This document shows, one piece after another, positions 1-7,893 of a stretch of DNA of 64,000 bases. Positions within the stretch are counted from its first letter, which is position 1. Each line of letters starts with the position of its first letter. The position numbers and the translations under genes were made by a program. The DNA is from Pedobacter foliorum (GTDB taxonomy: Bacteria > Bacteroidota > Bacteroidia > Sphingobacteriales > Sphingobacteriaceae), in the NCBI RefSeq assembly GCF_013266735.1, contig NZ_JABSNU010000001.1:1-64000 (forward strand), in the 5' to 3' direction. A model generated the notes under the pieces. The model ran no database searches. It was not told the origin of the DNA and saw only the letters and a program-made list of their open reading frames with translations.

Positions 1-3
1 AAT

Positions 4-117
4 ATTTAGGTGCCTATATCGGTGGTGTCTACCTCTTCCCATTCCGAACAGAGAAGTCAAGCCCACCAGAGCCGATGGTACTGCGGTAACACGTGGGAGA
101 GTAGGTCGGTGCCAAAT
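4..117 (+). rRNA. rrf: 5S ribosomal RNA
   Basis: The stretch has the conserved 5S core (CCGAACAGAGAAGTCAAG and GGTACTGCGGTAACACGTGG) and closes on itself. The 5' strand ATTTaGGTGCC pairs with the 3' strand GGTGCCaAAT through G-C and G-U pairs, forming helix I. The length of about 114 nt is normal. It is the last gene of an rRNA operon whose 23S gene would lie before the window. A strong hairpin terminator follows directly. The ends are set from helix I and may be off by a few bases. Confidence 0.96.
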
Positions 118-125
118 CTTAAAGT

Positions 126-160
126 AACCCTGTAGTTAACACTACAGGGTTTTCTTGTTT
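126..160 (+). terminator. Terminator of the rRNA operon
   Basis: A perfect 11-bp stem (126-136 with 141-151) with a four-base loop TAAC is followed by a T-rich tract. It lies nine bases after the 5S rRNA and fits a factor-independent terminator of the rRNA operon. Confidence 0.85.
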
Positions 161-214
161 ATAGCTATTCCTAAGCTATTTGTTTATAAACAGTTTGGTC
201 TTATAATTATGCCC

Positions 215-320
215 ATCGTCATCCTGAATTTAGTTCAGGACCTCGCACTAGTAAGGCTTCCTTTCTCTTGAGGGGGCCTGATACCGGCCTTCGCCGGCAT
301 GACGAATTCAGGATGACGAT
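215..320. repeat. REP-like element with 16-bp perfect terminal inverted repeats
   Basis: ATCGTCATCCTGAATT at 215-230 is exactly complementary to AATTCAGGATGACGAT at 305-320. Between them is a small GC-rich hairpin, CCGGC-CTTC-GCCGG, in a region richer in GC than its surroundings. GTCATCCTGAA-type repeats are a familiar class of intergenic palindromes in Bacteroidota genomes. This looks like one complete copy of about 106 bp. No coding capacity is seen. Confidence 0.8.
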
Positions 321-575
321 CGATTAAATAATGACGAACCTTTATAAGATTGTCATTATCTCTTTTTCGCATTTATTCCAATGCTAGAGTCTCAGCATGA
401 CAATTTTACCTTATAGCTATTATGAATTGATACGAACTATATAAGTTCTTAAAACTGTCACAGCCATCAATATATTATTCGCTATTACCTTAATTATGTT
501 ACAAATTATGAAAATAAATATTTCATAATGACAATGTATATGACTAAGTTTAAGTTATACACAAAAACACACAAC

Positions 576-1217
576 ATGAAAAAGAAACTATTAACTGCAG
601 TAGCAGTATTGGCTTCCCTATGCGGGTATGCTCAAACGAAAGGTACCAATGCTTTAGGTTTTGGTATTTACTCACAAACAAGTAAATCTGAGTATAGAAG
701 TGAAACTGGAACTACAGAGATTAACGAATCAAAGACGAACAATTTCACTTTAAGCTATGGATTATTTATAAATGACAACAGCAAATTAGGTCTTGATGTA
801 AGTTTTGGGAATCAAGAATATCATTATGTAGCTAATGCGTCAGGTTCAAAAGGAAAAACTTATGGAGCTAATGTTAATTATCAGCAGTATTATCCAATAG
901 TTAAAAAGTTATACGCCTTTGCTGGCGGGTCACTAGGTTATGGTTATACGAAAACTGATAATGGTAGCCCTTATTCTGAGGATAGAAGATCTGATCAATA
1001 TTCGGCTGCAGTAAATGGTGGCGTAGCTTGGTTTTTTTCTAAAAGATTCGCTATTGAATCTAGTTTGTTATCAGCAAGTGCAGCCTACAGCGTAGATAAA
1101 CAAAATGGAAATAATTCAGAGGGTCTGGGTAGTTATAAAAATAAATATACCTATTTTAATATGAGCAGTGGTGGAGCTTTCAATAACCTCGGTTTTAAAA
1201 TATACTTGCTATTCTAA
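576..1217 (+). CDS. Outer-membrane beta-barrel protein
   Basis: Secreted protein of 213 residues. An ATG at 528 is in frame, but the ATG at 576 starts directly on a Sec signal peptide (MKKKLLTAVAVLASLCGYAQ) and is preferred. The mature part alternates polar and aromatic or hydrophobic residues, is rich in Gly, Tyr and Ser, and ends in a hydrophobic aromatic strand (FKIYLLF). These are the marks of a small 8-10-strand outer-membrane barrel with a C-terminal insertion signal. The precise family was not recognised and no enzymatic motif is visible. It stands alone between a repeat-bearing intergenic region and its own terminator. Confidence 0.8.
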   Translation: MKKKLLTAVAVLASLCGYAQTKGTNALGFGIYSQTSKSEYRSETGTTEINESKTNNFTLSYGLFINDNSKLGLDVSFGNQEYHYVANASGSKGKTYGANVNYQQYYPIVKKLYAFAGGSLGYGYTKTDNGSPYSEDRRSDQYSAAVNGGVAWFFSKRFAIESSLLSASAAYSVDKQNGNNSEGLGSYKNKYTYFNMSSGGAFNNLGFKIYLLF

Positions 1218-1245
1218 AGCTTAACTTTTATGTCAAAATAATATC

Positions 1246-1282
1246 AACAACAAAGCACCTTAATTTGAGGTGCTTTGTTGTT
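1246..1282 (+). terminator. Strong hairpin terminator
   Basis: A perfect 15-bp stem, AACAACAAAGCACCT (1246-1260) against AGGTGCTTTGTTGTT (1268-1282), has a seven-base loop. It lies 28 bases after the stop of the barrel gene and closes that transcript. Confidence 0.85.
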
Positions 1283-1379
1283 ATAGTACATTTTTAACTG
1301 CCATATTGAGATTTTTAACTACCTATTGGCTAGTTATTCAATTTCGTATCGAGCATAAAATTCGCTAAATTTAAGTGTT

Positions 1380-2729
1380 ATGAGTAAATCTGCTAAATAT
1401 CCCTCCTCCCAAAAGAAGATTTTTGTTCTTGATACCTCTGTTATTTTATACGACCATAATGCTTTTAACAATTTTCAGGAGCATGATGTAGCGATTCCTA
1501 TTCAGGTTCTTGAAGAGCTTGATAACATGAAAAACGGCAATGAAACTCGAAATGCAGAAGCCAGGAGTTTTATTCGTTTGATGGATAATGCATCTGGGAA
1601 TAAAATAATGAACCAATGGATTCCATTAAATGGGAGTAAAAGCGGAAGATTTAAAGTGGTAATGGATAATAAACCTGACCATGCTGACGCTGAAGTCATT
1701 TTTGGTGCAGGGAAATTTGATCATCGTATTTTAAATGCTGCATTAAGTTTAAGGCAGGAATTTCCTGAAAAGAAAGTAGTACTGGTATCGAAAGATATTT
1801 GTTTGCGTTTAAAAGCGAAATCTCTAGAGCTTTATGCCGAAGATTATGAAACTGGAAAGATCAAAAATGTAGATGAACTGTACACTGGTAAAACTGTCCT
1901 TACTAAAGTTCCTGAAGAACTTTTGGCTGAACTCAAAACTGAAGGGAGTATTAGCACGGAACTTCTTGACATTGCTCCTCAATCTCCAAATCATTTCTGC
2001 ATACTGAAAAACAGCCGAAAAACTGCAACAACCTGGTTTGATTCCAAAACACAGCGTTTGTATCCGGTAGCTTCAAAGAAAATATTCAATATAGCACCAA
2101 GAAATCACGAGCAATCTTTTGCGGTACATGCTTTACTAAATCCCGAAATTAAACTGGTAACTATTCAAGGCAAGGCAGGTACCGGAAAAACGCTTTTGGC
2201 CATTGCGAGTGCGCTAGAACAACGAAAGGATTACAGACAGATTTATGTAACAAGGCCGATTATTCCGTTAAGTAATAAGGATATAGGTTTTTTACCTGGT
2301 GATGCTAAATCAAAGATTGATCCTTATATGGCACCCATTTGGGATAACCTAAGATTTATAAAAGAGCAGTATAATCATGATTTAAAAATGCAGAGTAGGA
2401 TAGATGAGTTTGTAACCACAGGTAAAATTGTGATTACCCCTCTGGCCTATATTAGAGGGAGAACACTTGCCAAAATCTTTTTTATTGTAGACGAAGCACA
2501 AAACTTAACTCCACATGAAATTAAAACGATAATTTCGCGTGCAGGAGAAGATACCAAGATTGTATTTACTGGCGATATTTATCAAATAGATACGCCTTAT
2601 CTTGATGCCGAAAGTAACGGCTTATCTTATCTGATAGAAAATGCAAAGAACCATCCGCTGTATGCGCACATTACCTTAGATAAGGGCGAGCGTAGTGAAT
2701 TGGCAAATCTGGCAAACGACTTATTGTAA
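1380..2729 (+). CDS. PIN domain-PhoH family ATPase
   Basis: Protein of 449 residues with two domains. Residues 10 to about 150 form a PIN nuclease-like domain that begins KIFVLDTSVILYDHNAF and carries the acidic residues typical of metal-dependent ribonucleases. Residues about 245-449 form a PhoH-type P-loop ATPase, with Walker A GKAGTGKT near 264-271 and Walker B IVDEAQ near 368-373. PhoH2-type PIN-PhoH proteins of this length are known to couple RNA unwinding to cleavage; that activity is inferred here from family. The protein has no signal peptide and should be cytoplasmic. The aminopeptidase gene starts 26 bases downstream but need not be functionally linked. Confidence 0.93.
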   Translation: MSKSAKYPSSQKKIFVLDTSVILYDHNAFNNFQEHDVAIPIQVLEELDNMKNGNETRNAEARSFIRLMDNASGNKIMNQWIPLNGSKSGRFKVVMDNKPDHADAEVIFGAGKFDHRILNAALSLRQEFPEKKVVLVSKDICLRLKAKSLELYAEDYETGKIKNVDELYTGKTVLTKVPEELLAELKTEGSISTELLDIAPQSPNHFCILKNSRKTATTWFDSKTQRLYPVASKKIFNIAPRNHEQSFAVHALLNPEIKLVTIQGKAGTGKTLLAIASALEQRKDYRQIYVTRPIIPLSNKDIGFLPGDAKSKIDPYMAPIWDNLRFIKEQYNHDLKMQSRIDEFVTTGKIVITPLAYIRGRTLAKIFFIVDEAQNLTPHEIKTIISRAGEDTKIVFTGDIYQIDTPYLDAESNGLSYLIENAKNHPLYAHITLDKGERSELANLANDLL

Positions 2730-2755
2730 CTTGAATACTAAACTTATTATTGTTT

Positions 2756-4645
2756 ATGCTTAAAAAAACTATCGTGATGAGGAATCTAATATTTTTCATT
2801 CCATTTCTAATGATCATATCCTGCAAACAAAAGAAAGAAGTTGCCGGTCAGTCGGTTAACGATCCTCATTCCTTTTCTAAACCATCTATAGCTGTTGTAG
2901 AGCATTTGGATTTAGATATAAAAGTGAATTTTGAAGATCAGCAAATTAGTGGAAAGGCTGTTTGGACAATAAACAACAAGGCTAAATCGAATGAGATTAT
3001 TTTTGATGATAGTAAGCTTAACATTTCTAAAATTACACTGGGTGCCGAAGAAAAGGAAACAACGTTTGCTTACGGCGAGGAGAAGGAATACATTGGAAGA
3101 GCATTAAAAGTAGCAATTACGCCTGAAACAAAATTGATAACTATTTATTATACGACTAATAAAGATGCAAGTGCTTTACAATGGTTAAATCCACACCAAA
3201 CAGCAGGTAAGAAGCGTCCGTATTTATTTACACAGTCAGAAAGTATCGCTGCCAGGAGCTGGATACCTTGTCAGGATAGTCCCGGTATCAGATTTACATA
3301 CAATGCAACTGTTAATGTTCCAGCAGATTTACTGGCTTTAATGAGTGCAGAAAATCCGGAGGTGAAAAACACTACAGGTGTTTATCATTTCAAACAAGTT
3401 CATCCTATTCCTTCATATTTATTGGCGTTGGCTGTAGGTGATATTGCATTTAAAGCTGTAGATGAACGTACAGGAGTGTATGCTGAGCCATCTGTATTAG
3501 CAAAAGCAGTATATGAGTTTGCTGATATGGGAAAAATGGTACATGCTGCAGAGAAATTATACGGTCCGTATAGATGGGGAAGGTATGATCTATTAGTACT
3601 GCCACCAAGCTTTCCTTTCGGCGGTATGGAAAATCCTAATCTAACTTTTATTACTCCAACTGTTATTGCCGGTGACCGATCTTTAGTAAGTATAATTTCG
3701 CACGAATTGGCACATAGTTGGAGTGGTAATCTGGTTACAAATGCTACATGGAATGATTTTTGGCTTAACGAAGGATTTACTAATTATTTTGAACGCAGAA
3801 TAGATGAAGAGATTTTTGGTAAACAGGAAGCCGAAATGCAAGAAGAGTTCGCCAAAAAAGCATTAGAAGATGCAGTAAAAGAGATGGGCGATACAAGTAA
3901 GGATACCTATTTGAAAACTGACTATACTGGCAGAAATCCTGACGACGGGACTAATGATATAGCATATGAAAAAGGTTATTTCTTTTTACGTACTATTGAG
4001 GAAGCAGTAGGTAGACCGAAATTTGATGCATTTTTAAGAGGCTATTTTGATAGTCATGCATTCCAGTCTGTTTCTACAGAACAGTTCCTTGCTTATTTGA
4101 ATGAAAATCTAATTAAAGGTAATGCTGATTTTGAGAAAAAGATTCGTGTAAATGATTGGGTTTACGGGCCTGGCATTCCATCAAATATTGCATATGCTAA
4201 AGGTCTGTGGGCTAAAGGAGGTAAGTTCTCTAAAATTGATAGTTTAGCGTCAGCATGGAATAAAGGGAAACTGACAGATACTTCGATTTTAACTAAAGAA
4301 ATTGTAACAAGTAATGAGAAGAAGTTCTTTATCAATATGTTGCCTCAAGAAATGACTGTAAAGCAGATGGCAGATTTAGATCGTCAGTTTAATTTTACCG
4401 GATCTAATAATACTGATATTCAGTTAGCTTGGTACACTTTGGCTATTCGTAACCACTATGCAGTTGCTGATAAAAGAATAGAAGATTATTTAATAGAAAA
4501 TGGAAGAATGTGGCACATTATTCCTTTGTATAAAGAAATGATGAAAACCCTTGAAGGCCTAAAAAGGGCCAAGGAGATTTACAAAAAAGCAAGGCCTAAC
4601 TATCATCCGATGACTTATCAGGCAATTGATAAGCTTTTAAATTAG
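2756..4645 (+). CDS. M1 family aminopeptidase lipoprotein (LTA4 hydrolase-like)
   Basis: Lipoprotein of 629 residues. The frame opens at a TTG (2750), but the ATG at 2756 is the likely start. A hydrophobic stretch ends in a lipobox (LMIISC), so the protein should be lipid-anchored outside the cytoplasm. The gluzincin core is intact: exopeptidase motif GGMEN (residues ~289-293), zinc site HELAHSW (~316-322) and NEGFTNYFE, whose Glu completes HExxH-X18-E. The sequence around GGMENPNLTF and the helical C-terminal part resemble the leukotriene A4 hydrolase branch of M1. It probably trims N-terminal residues from extracytoplasmic peptides. Substrate preference cannot be read from the sequence. Confidence 0.94.
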   Translation: MLKKTIVMRNLIFFIPFLMIISCKQKKEVAGQSVNDPHSFSKPSIAVVEHLDLDIKVNFEDQQISGKAVWTINNKAKSNEIIFDDSKLNISKITLGAEEKETTFAYGEEKEYIGRALKVAITPETKLITIYYTTNKDASALQWLNPHQTAGKKRPYLFTQSESIAARSWIPCQDSPGIRFTYNATVNVPADLLALMSAENPEVKNTTGVYHFKQVHPIPSYLLALAVGDIAFKAVDERTGVYAEPSVLAKAVYEFADMGKMVHAAEKLYGPYRWGRYDLLVLPPSFPFGGMENPNLTFITPTVIAGDRSLVSIISHELAHSWSGNLVTNATWNDFWLNEGFTNYFERRIDEEIFGKQEAEMQEEFAKKALEDAVKEMGDTSKDTYLKTDYTGRNPDDGTNDIAYEKGYFFLRTIEEAVGRPKFDAFLRGYFDSHAFQSVSTEQFLAYLNENLIKGNADFEKKIRVNDWVYGPGIPSNIAYAKGLWAKGGKFSKIDSLASAWNKGKLTDTSILTKEIVTSNEKKFFINMLPQEMTVKQMADLDRQFNFTGSNNTDIQLAWYTLAIRNHYAVADKRIEDYLIENGRMWHIIPLYKEMMKTLEGLKRAKEIYKKARPNYHPMTYQAIDKLLN

Positions 4646-4984
4646 ATATTTTATTTTGATATAGGGGAAACTAGATCATGCGTTCATTTGCATCCCTCTT
4701 AGTTTCCCTTTTGTTTTCTTTTAGTTCTTTCTTAAGTTCCTTTAGATCTCTTTTAAAATCTTCCTTTAGTTCTTTAAGGTCTTCTTTCATTTCCTTTTTT
4801 GCCTCTCTTTTATCTGAAGCACTGTCGTAGATATCATTTTTTAAATCTTTAAATTATCAATAATTTAAAGATTTGACTGTCTAAAAATAAATGGAATATA
4901 GTTGGGGTTAATTGTAGCATAATAGCAATTAATCTCGTTATATATTAAATAGCAGTTTATTAATCAGATCAACCCAATCATATT
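4646..4984. other. Intergenic region with a charged minus-strand frame and a palindrome
   Basis: This 339-base gap is strikingly pyrimidine-rich on the plus strand (4681-4810). Read on the minus strand it is an open Lys/Glu-rich frame, given as a separate entry. Next to it is a perfect 14-bp inverted repeat (4843-4856 with 4861-4874, loop TCAA). The remainder, 4875-4984, is AT-rich leader DNA of the next plus-strand gene with no clear promoter. Confidence 0.6.
4671..4790 (-). pseudogene. Short Lys/Glu-rich helical ORF, possible remnant
   Basis: From an ATG at 4790 the minus strand encodes 39 residues (MKEDLKELKEDFKRDLKE onward to a TAG at 4671-4673). They show a regular K/E/D pattern with Leu at intervals, as in a coiled coil or single charged helix. 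The same frame stays open upstream to about 4853 (60 sense codons) without an ATG and ends inside the adjacent inverted repeat. This suggests a 5'-truncated gene remnant, although a genuine micro-protein cannot be excluded. No function is assigned. Confidence 0.35.
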
Positions 4985-5230
4985 ATGGATTCATTACACC
5001 CTTTTCACCAAAATTTAGAACATATTAAGAATGATGCATCTTCAGGATTTCTTGTTGTTGATAGCGATGATATAGCGCAAGTGGAATCACTGGCTATCAT
5101 GTTTCCAAAGCTAACTAGTCTGATCAAAAAGAATGGGAATAAAAACTTTATAATCAATTTCAGGGATGAGAAACAAAGGTCGCTTATTGTGATGGTAGTT
5201 TCAAAGAATGGAATCCCTATGGCTAGTTAA
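4985..5230 (+). CDS. Small hypothetical protein
   Basis: An 81-residue protein starting at ATG 4985, with no signal peptide or membrane segment. The composition is balanced, with a pattern compatible with a small alpha/beta fold: helix near 20-45, then strands near 50-75. It is not recognised as any family. The gene ends by overlapping the stop region of the convergent EamA gene by four bases, and no terminator separates them. Confidence 0.6.
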   Translation: MDSLHPFHQNLEHIKNDASSGFLVVDSDDIAQVESLAIMFPKLTSLIKKNGNKNFIINFRDEKQRSLIVMVVSKNGIPMAS

Positions 5231-6084
5231 AGGTTCTTTTTACCTTTAGTTAAGGTAGCGCCTAGACTTGCTATAATTACAAAAAATACGGCTAACCATT
5301 GATAAAGGGAGAGGTGCTCACTTAAAAATACTATTCCGCATAATGCTGCAGCAGCTGGCTCAAGGCTCATTAAGATGCTAAAAGTACGTGCTGGTAATTT
5401 TTTAAGTGCCCCAATTTCTAAAGTGAAAGGGATTGCACTTGATAACAATGCCAGCGCACCACCACTTAAAAGCATTAAGGGCGTGAAATTGGCTAAACCA
5501 CCACTTCCAAAACCAAATGGAACTACCACAATGGCAGCGAATATCATACCCACCGCAACGGCTTGTTCTCCATCCATTATCTTAGCTATCCGACCACCAA
5601 GAAGAATATAGCCTGCCCAAAAACCTCCTGCAAGTAATGCAAGAGCGGCTCCAAGTAAATCAATTCCTTTTCCTGTCCATGGGGCTATAAATGCTATTCC
5701 AATTGCAGCTAATAATACCCAAAAGAAATCTAACAAGCGTTTAGATCCACTAACAGCTAATAAAAGCGGCCCAATAAATTCAAGGGTTACACCTAAACCT
5801 AAAGGAATTCTTTCTATTGCCATATAGAAAATAACATTCATTAACCCTAATGATACACCGTATGGAATTACAGCTTTCCATTGTTTTTTGGTCAACAGCT
5901 TTAAATTTGGCCTATAAGCAAATAATAGAATAATTGCCGACAACCCAATTCTTACCGAAGCGGTACCGGTTGCACCAAGTGCAGGAAATAATCCTTTAGC
6001 TATAGCAGCGCCCCCTTGCACGCTAATTATAGATAATAGTACGGCAGGTAATGGTGGTATATTTAATAATTTATTGGTGCTCAT
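5227..6084 (-). CDS. EamA/DMT family transporter
   Basis: Integral membrane protein of 285 residues with about ten hydrophobic segments arranged as two repeats of five, the layout of EamA (drug/metabolite transporter) proteins. Typical features are the early LLSIISVQGGAAIAKGLFP helix, a central acidic loop, and a late LMSLEPAAAALCGIVFLSE motif that is strongly characteristic of the second EamA repeat. RhtA/RarD-like relatives export amino acids or metabolites; the substrate here is unknown. Transcription probably starts from the -7 element at 6108-6115. Confidence 0.9.
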   Translation of the reverse strand: MSTNKLLNIPPLPAVLLSIISVQGGAAIAKGLFPALGATGTASVRIGLSAIILLFAYRPNLKLLTKKQWKAVIPYGVSLGLMNVIFYMAIERIPLGLGVTLEFIGPLLLAVSGSKRLLDFFWVLLAAIGIAFIAPWTGKGIDLLGAALALLAGGFWAGYILLGGRIAKIMDGEQAVAVGMIFAAIVVVPFGFGSGGLANFTPLMLLSGGALALLSSAIPFTLEIGALKKLPARTFSILMSLEPAAAALCGIVFLSEHLSLYQWLAVFFVIIASLGATLTKGKKNL

Positions 6085-6107
6085 GGGTAAGGGAGGGAAT
6101 CAAGATG

Positions 6108-6115
6108 CAAATCTA
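6108..6115 (-). promoter_or_regulatory. -7 promoter element of the EamA gene
   Basis: On the minus strand this reads TAGATTTG, an exact match to the Bacteroidota -7 consensus TAnnTTTG. It lies 23 bases before the start codon at 6084. A -33 TTG is not well placed; the nearest leaves a spacer of only about 14 bases. Confidence 0.5.
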
Positions 6116-6130
6116 AGGATTTCATTAAAC

Positions 6131-6204
6131 AAAAAAGCACCGAAATCCATCGGTGCTCTTTTTTATCAACTAAACCTAAACTATAAATACTAACCAAATA
6201 TTTA
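6131..6204 (-). ncRNA. Candidate ~70-nt small RNA with own promoter and terminator
   Basis: On the minus strand a full promoter (6210-6238) is followed by a 7-bp hairpin (6199-6205 with 6183-6189), a single-stranded linker, and a terminator hairpin AGCACCGA/TCGGTGCT (6150-6157 with 6136-6143) ending in a run of T. The unit ends about 15 bases before the EamA promoter, so it is separate from that transcript. It contains no meaningful open frame. This is a prediction from structure only; the 5' end is estimated from the -7 element. Confidence 0.45.
6136..6157. terminator. Hairpin terminator upstream of the EamA promoter
   Basis: An 8-bp perfect GC-containing stem with a six-base loop is flanked by A-runs on one side and T-runs on the other, so it could work in either direction. 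It lies between two divergent genes, where no known transcript ends, which supports a small RNA ending here. Confidence 0.7.
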
Positions 6205-6209
6205 TGCCT

Positions 6210-6238
6210 CAAAGGTAAGGTTGATAGTAATAAGCAAA
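6210..6238 (-). promoter_or_regulatory. Promoter of the candidate small RNA
   Basis: On the minus strand, TTTG (6238-6235) is followed after 17 bases by TACCTTTG (6217-6210), matching the -33/-7 consensus. Transcription would start near 6203, just at the first hairpin. Confidence 0.5.
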
Positions 6239-6265
6239 TGTTAAGAAATGTTAAACTTTTATAGA

Positions 6266-6289
6266 CTTGCTACAAATGGAAGTAGCAAG
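6266..6289. repeat. 8-bp inverted repeat upstream of the small lipoprotein
   Basis: CTTGCTAC (6266-6273) is exactly complementary to GTAGCAAG (6282-6289), with an eight-base spacer. It lies about 80 bases before the lipoprotein start and could be a leader hairpin or an operator. No T-tract follows. Confidence 0.4.
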
Positions 6290-6366
6290 GTGTTACATCG
6301 CAACATTTCATTATCTTTAATTATTGTTATTTGTAGCGTAATTAAAAATTTAATCGTTTTAAGGTT

Positions 6367-6672
6367 ATGAAAAAGATATTAATCCTATTGTTTGTTGGAA
6401 TTGCCATGGTAAGTTGTAACACAGCAAAACAGGCAGGTGGCAAAAACTTAATTAAACTTAGTGGTAAGGTTGAAAAGTTAGGTATGACTACCTTTCAGTA
6501 TGGTACACATACTTTACAGGTTGATTCCAAAACCTATGCACTGAGAAGCAGCAAAGTTGATTTAAATACCTATGTAGATAAAGAGGTTACTTTAAAGGGA
6601 ACGAAGGTTGATGGATATCCTGTTGAAAATGGTCCGGAGCTAATAGAAGTTGTGGAAATTACTTCTAAATAG
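6367..6672 (+). CDS. Small hypothetical lipoprotein
   Basis: A 101-residue protein with a type II signal peptide (MKKILILLFVGIAMVSC; lipobox VSC with Cys17). The mature part of about 85 residues is predicted to be a beta-rich small domain: KLSGKVEKLGMTTFQYGTH is followed by a strand-turn pattern reminiscent of an OB-like fold. The family was not recognised. The TruC gene follows after 43 bases. No regulation is apparent beyond the leader hairpin at 6266-6289. Confidence 0.75.
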   Translation: MKKILILLFVGIAMVSCNTAKQAGGKNLIKLSGKVEKLGMTTFQYGTHTLQVDSKTYALRSSKVDLNTYVDKEVTLKGTKVDGYPVENGPELIEVVEITSK

Positions 6673-6715
6673 AACGGGAAACTTTAAAAGGTTATCTTCG
6701 CGAAAAAAAGTTTAA

Positions 6716-7396
6716 ATGCTAGAGATTGTTTATCAGGATGACCACTTAATTGCGATTAATAAACCACATGGCTTACTTGTACATCGTTCCTCAATTGCTA
6801 GTGATGCAAAAGAATTTGCATTACAGCTTTTAAGAGATCAGGTAAACAGGTATGTGAGTCCGGTTCATCGTTTGGATAGGAAAACAGGTGGTTTACTATT
6901 ATTTGCATTTGAAAAGGATGCTGAAATTGCCATGCATCAGCAGTTCCAAAACGGTCTGGTTCAAAAGAAGTACCTTGCAATTGTTAGAGGCTATGCACCC
7001 GATAGTCAGGATATTGATTATCCATTAGTAAAAGAAAACGGAGCAATTCAGGAAGCTTTTACTGCGTTTGTTACTTTAAAAAGAGCTGAGTTAGATGTAG
7101 CTCTTGGAAAGCATTCAACTTCAAGATACTCTTTGGTAGAAGCAACTCCAACAACAGGAAGGATGCATCAGCTTAGAAAGCACTTTGCGCATATTTTTTA
7201 CCCCATTATTGGTGATCGCAAACATGGTTGCAATAAGCAAAATAAGCTGTTTAAGGAGCAATGGGAAATGACAACGATGTTATTACATGCTTCTGAACTT
7301 ATATTTAAACATCCCGTAACGAATGAAGAAATTCACCTTAAGGCTCCTTTACACGATGAGTTTAATAGAGTAATGGACTTAATGAAATGGCGATAA
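6716..7396 (+). CDS. truC: tRNA pseudouridine(65) synthase TruC
   Basis: A 226-residue RluA-family pseudouridine synthase. It begins MLEIVYQDDHLIAINKPHG, followed by VHRS, the motifs that separate TruC from other RluA members. The catalytic Asp is D54 in HRLDRKTGG, the same position as in the E. coli enzyme. The RLU motif continues to TGRMHQLRKHFAH and PIIGDRKHG. TruC converts U65 in the acceptor arm of certain tRNAs to pseudouridine. The Nudix gene follows after seven bases and is probably co-transcribed. TATCTTCG, 26-33 bases before the start, resembles a -7 element with one mismatch. Confidence 0.93.
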   Translation: MLEIVYQDDHLIAINKPHGLLVHRSSIASDAKEFALQLLRDQVNRYVSPVHRLDRKTGGLLLFAFEKDAEIAMHQQFQNGLVQKKYLAIVRGYAPDSQDIDYPLVKENGAIQEAFTAFVTLKRAELDVALGKHSTSRYSLVEATPTTGRMHQLRKHFAHIFYPIIGDRKHGCNKQNKLFKEQWEMTTMLLHASELIFKHPVTNEEIHLKAPLHDEFNRVMDLMKWR

Positions 7397-7403
7397 ATTA
7401 ATC

Positions 7404-7790
7404 ATGATTAATGTTACTTGTGCAATAATAGTAGATGATACCGGTAGGGTACTTGTTACTCAGCGCAGTGCTACTATGAAATTGCCATTTAAGATTGAAT
7501 TTCCAGGAGGAAAAATTGAACCGGGTGAAACAGCTTCTGATTGCCTGGTACGGGAAATAAAGGAGGAGTTAAATCTAGATATTATGACTCTATTTGAAAT
7601 GCCCTCCAACATCCACCATTATATTGAGTTTTCAATTAATCTGATCCCTTTTGTTTGCAAGATAATTGGAGGTGCTATTGAGATGCGAGAACATGCATCA
7701 TATCAATGGTTAAATCCATCGGAACTGTTAGATCAGGATTGGGCAGAAGCAGATATCCCTATAGTTGAGAATTATTTAAATAGTATTTAA
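7404..7790 (+). CDS. MutT-like Nudix hydrolase
   Basis: A 128-residue single-domain Nudix protein. The Nudix box spans residues 36-58 (GKIEPGETASDCLVREIKEE); the catalytic REIKEE core is intact, while the usual Gly near the end of the box is Asn57. Length and the late YQWLNPSEL segment fit the MutT / (d)CTP pyrophosphohydrolase group, which hydrolyses nucleoside triphosphates to monophosphates and pyrophosphate. It could clean the nucleotide pool of oxidised or non-canonical nucleotides; the substrate is not determined. It is the second gene of a short operon with truC and is closed by a terminator. Confidence 0.9.
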   Translation: MINVTCAIIVDDTGRVLVTQRSATMKLPFKIEFPGGKIEPGETASDCLVREIKEELNLDIMTLFEMPSNIHHYIEFSINLIPFVCKIIGGAIEMREHASYQWLNPSELLDQDWAEADIPIVENYLNSI

Positions 7791-7802
7791 TGAGTATTAT
7801 AC

Positions 7803-7847
7803 AAAAATGCCCGATATCGAACATTTAGTTTGGTATCGGGCGTTTTT
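7803..7847 (+). terminator. Terminator after the Nudix gene
   Basis: GCCCGATATC (7809-7818) pairs with GGTATCGGGC (7832-7841) with one G-T pair, extended by A-run against T-run. It lies 18 bases after the Nudix stop and separates this operon from the efflux operon. Confidence 0.85.
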
Positions 7848-7893
7848 ATGCGTTCTTGTTTTTTGTAACTGACTGTCTTTAAGTTTTTTAAGT

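Larger units (their letters stand above)
118..575. other. Intergenic region after the rRNA operon
   Basis: No gene is seen here. The stretch holds the rRNA terminator, a REP-like inverted repeat (215-320) and about 250 bases of AT-rich DNA before the next gene. No clear -33/-7 promoter could be placed for that gene; TAAGTTTA at 544-551 is a one-mismatch match to the -7 motif. Confidence 0.7.
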
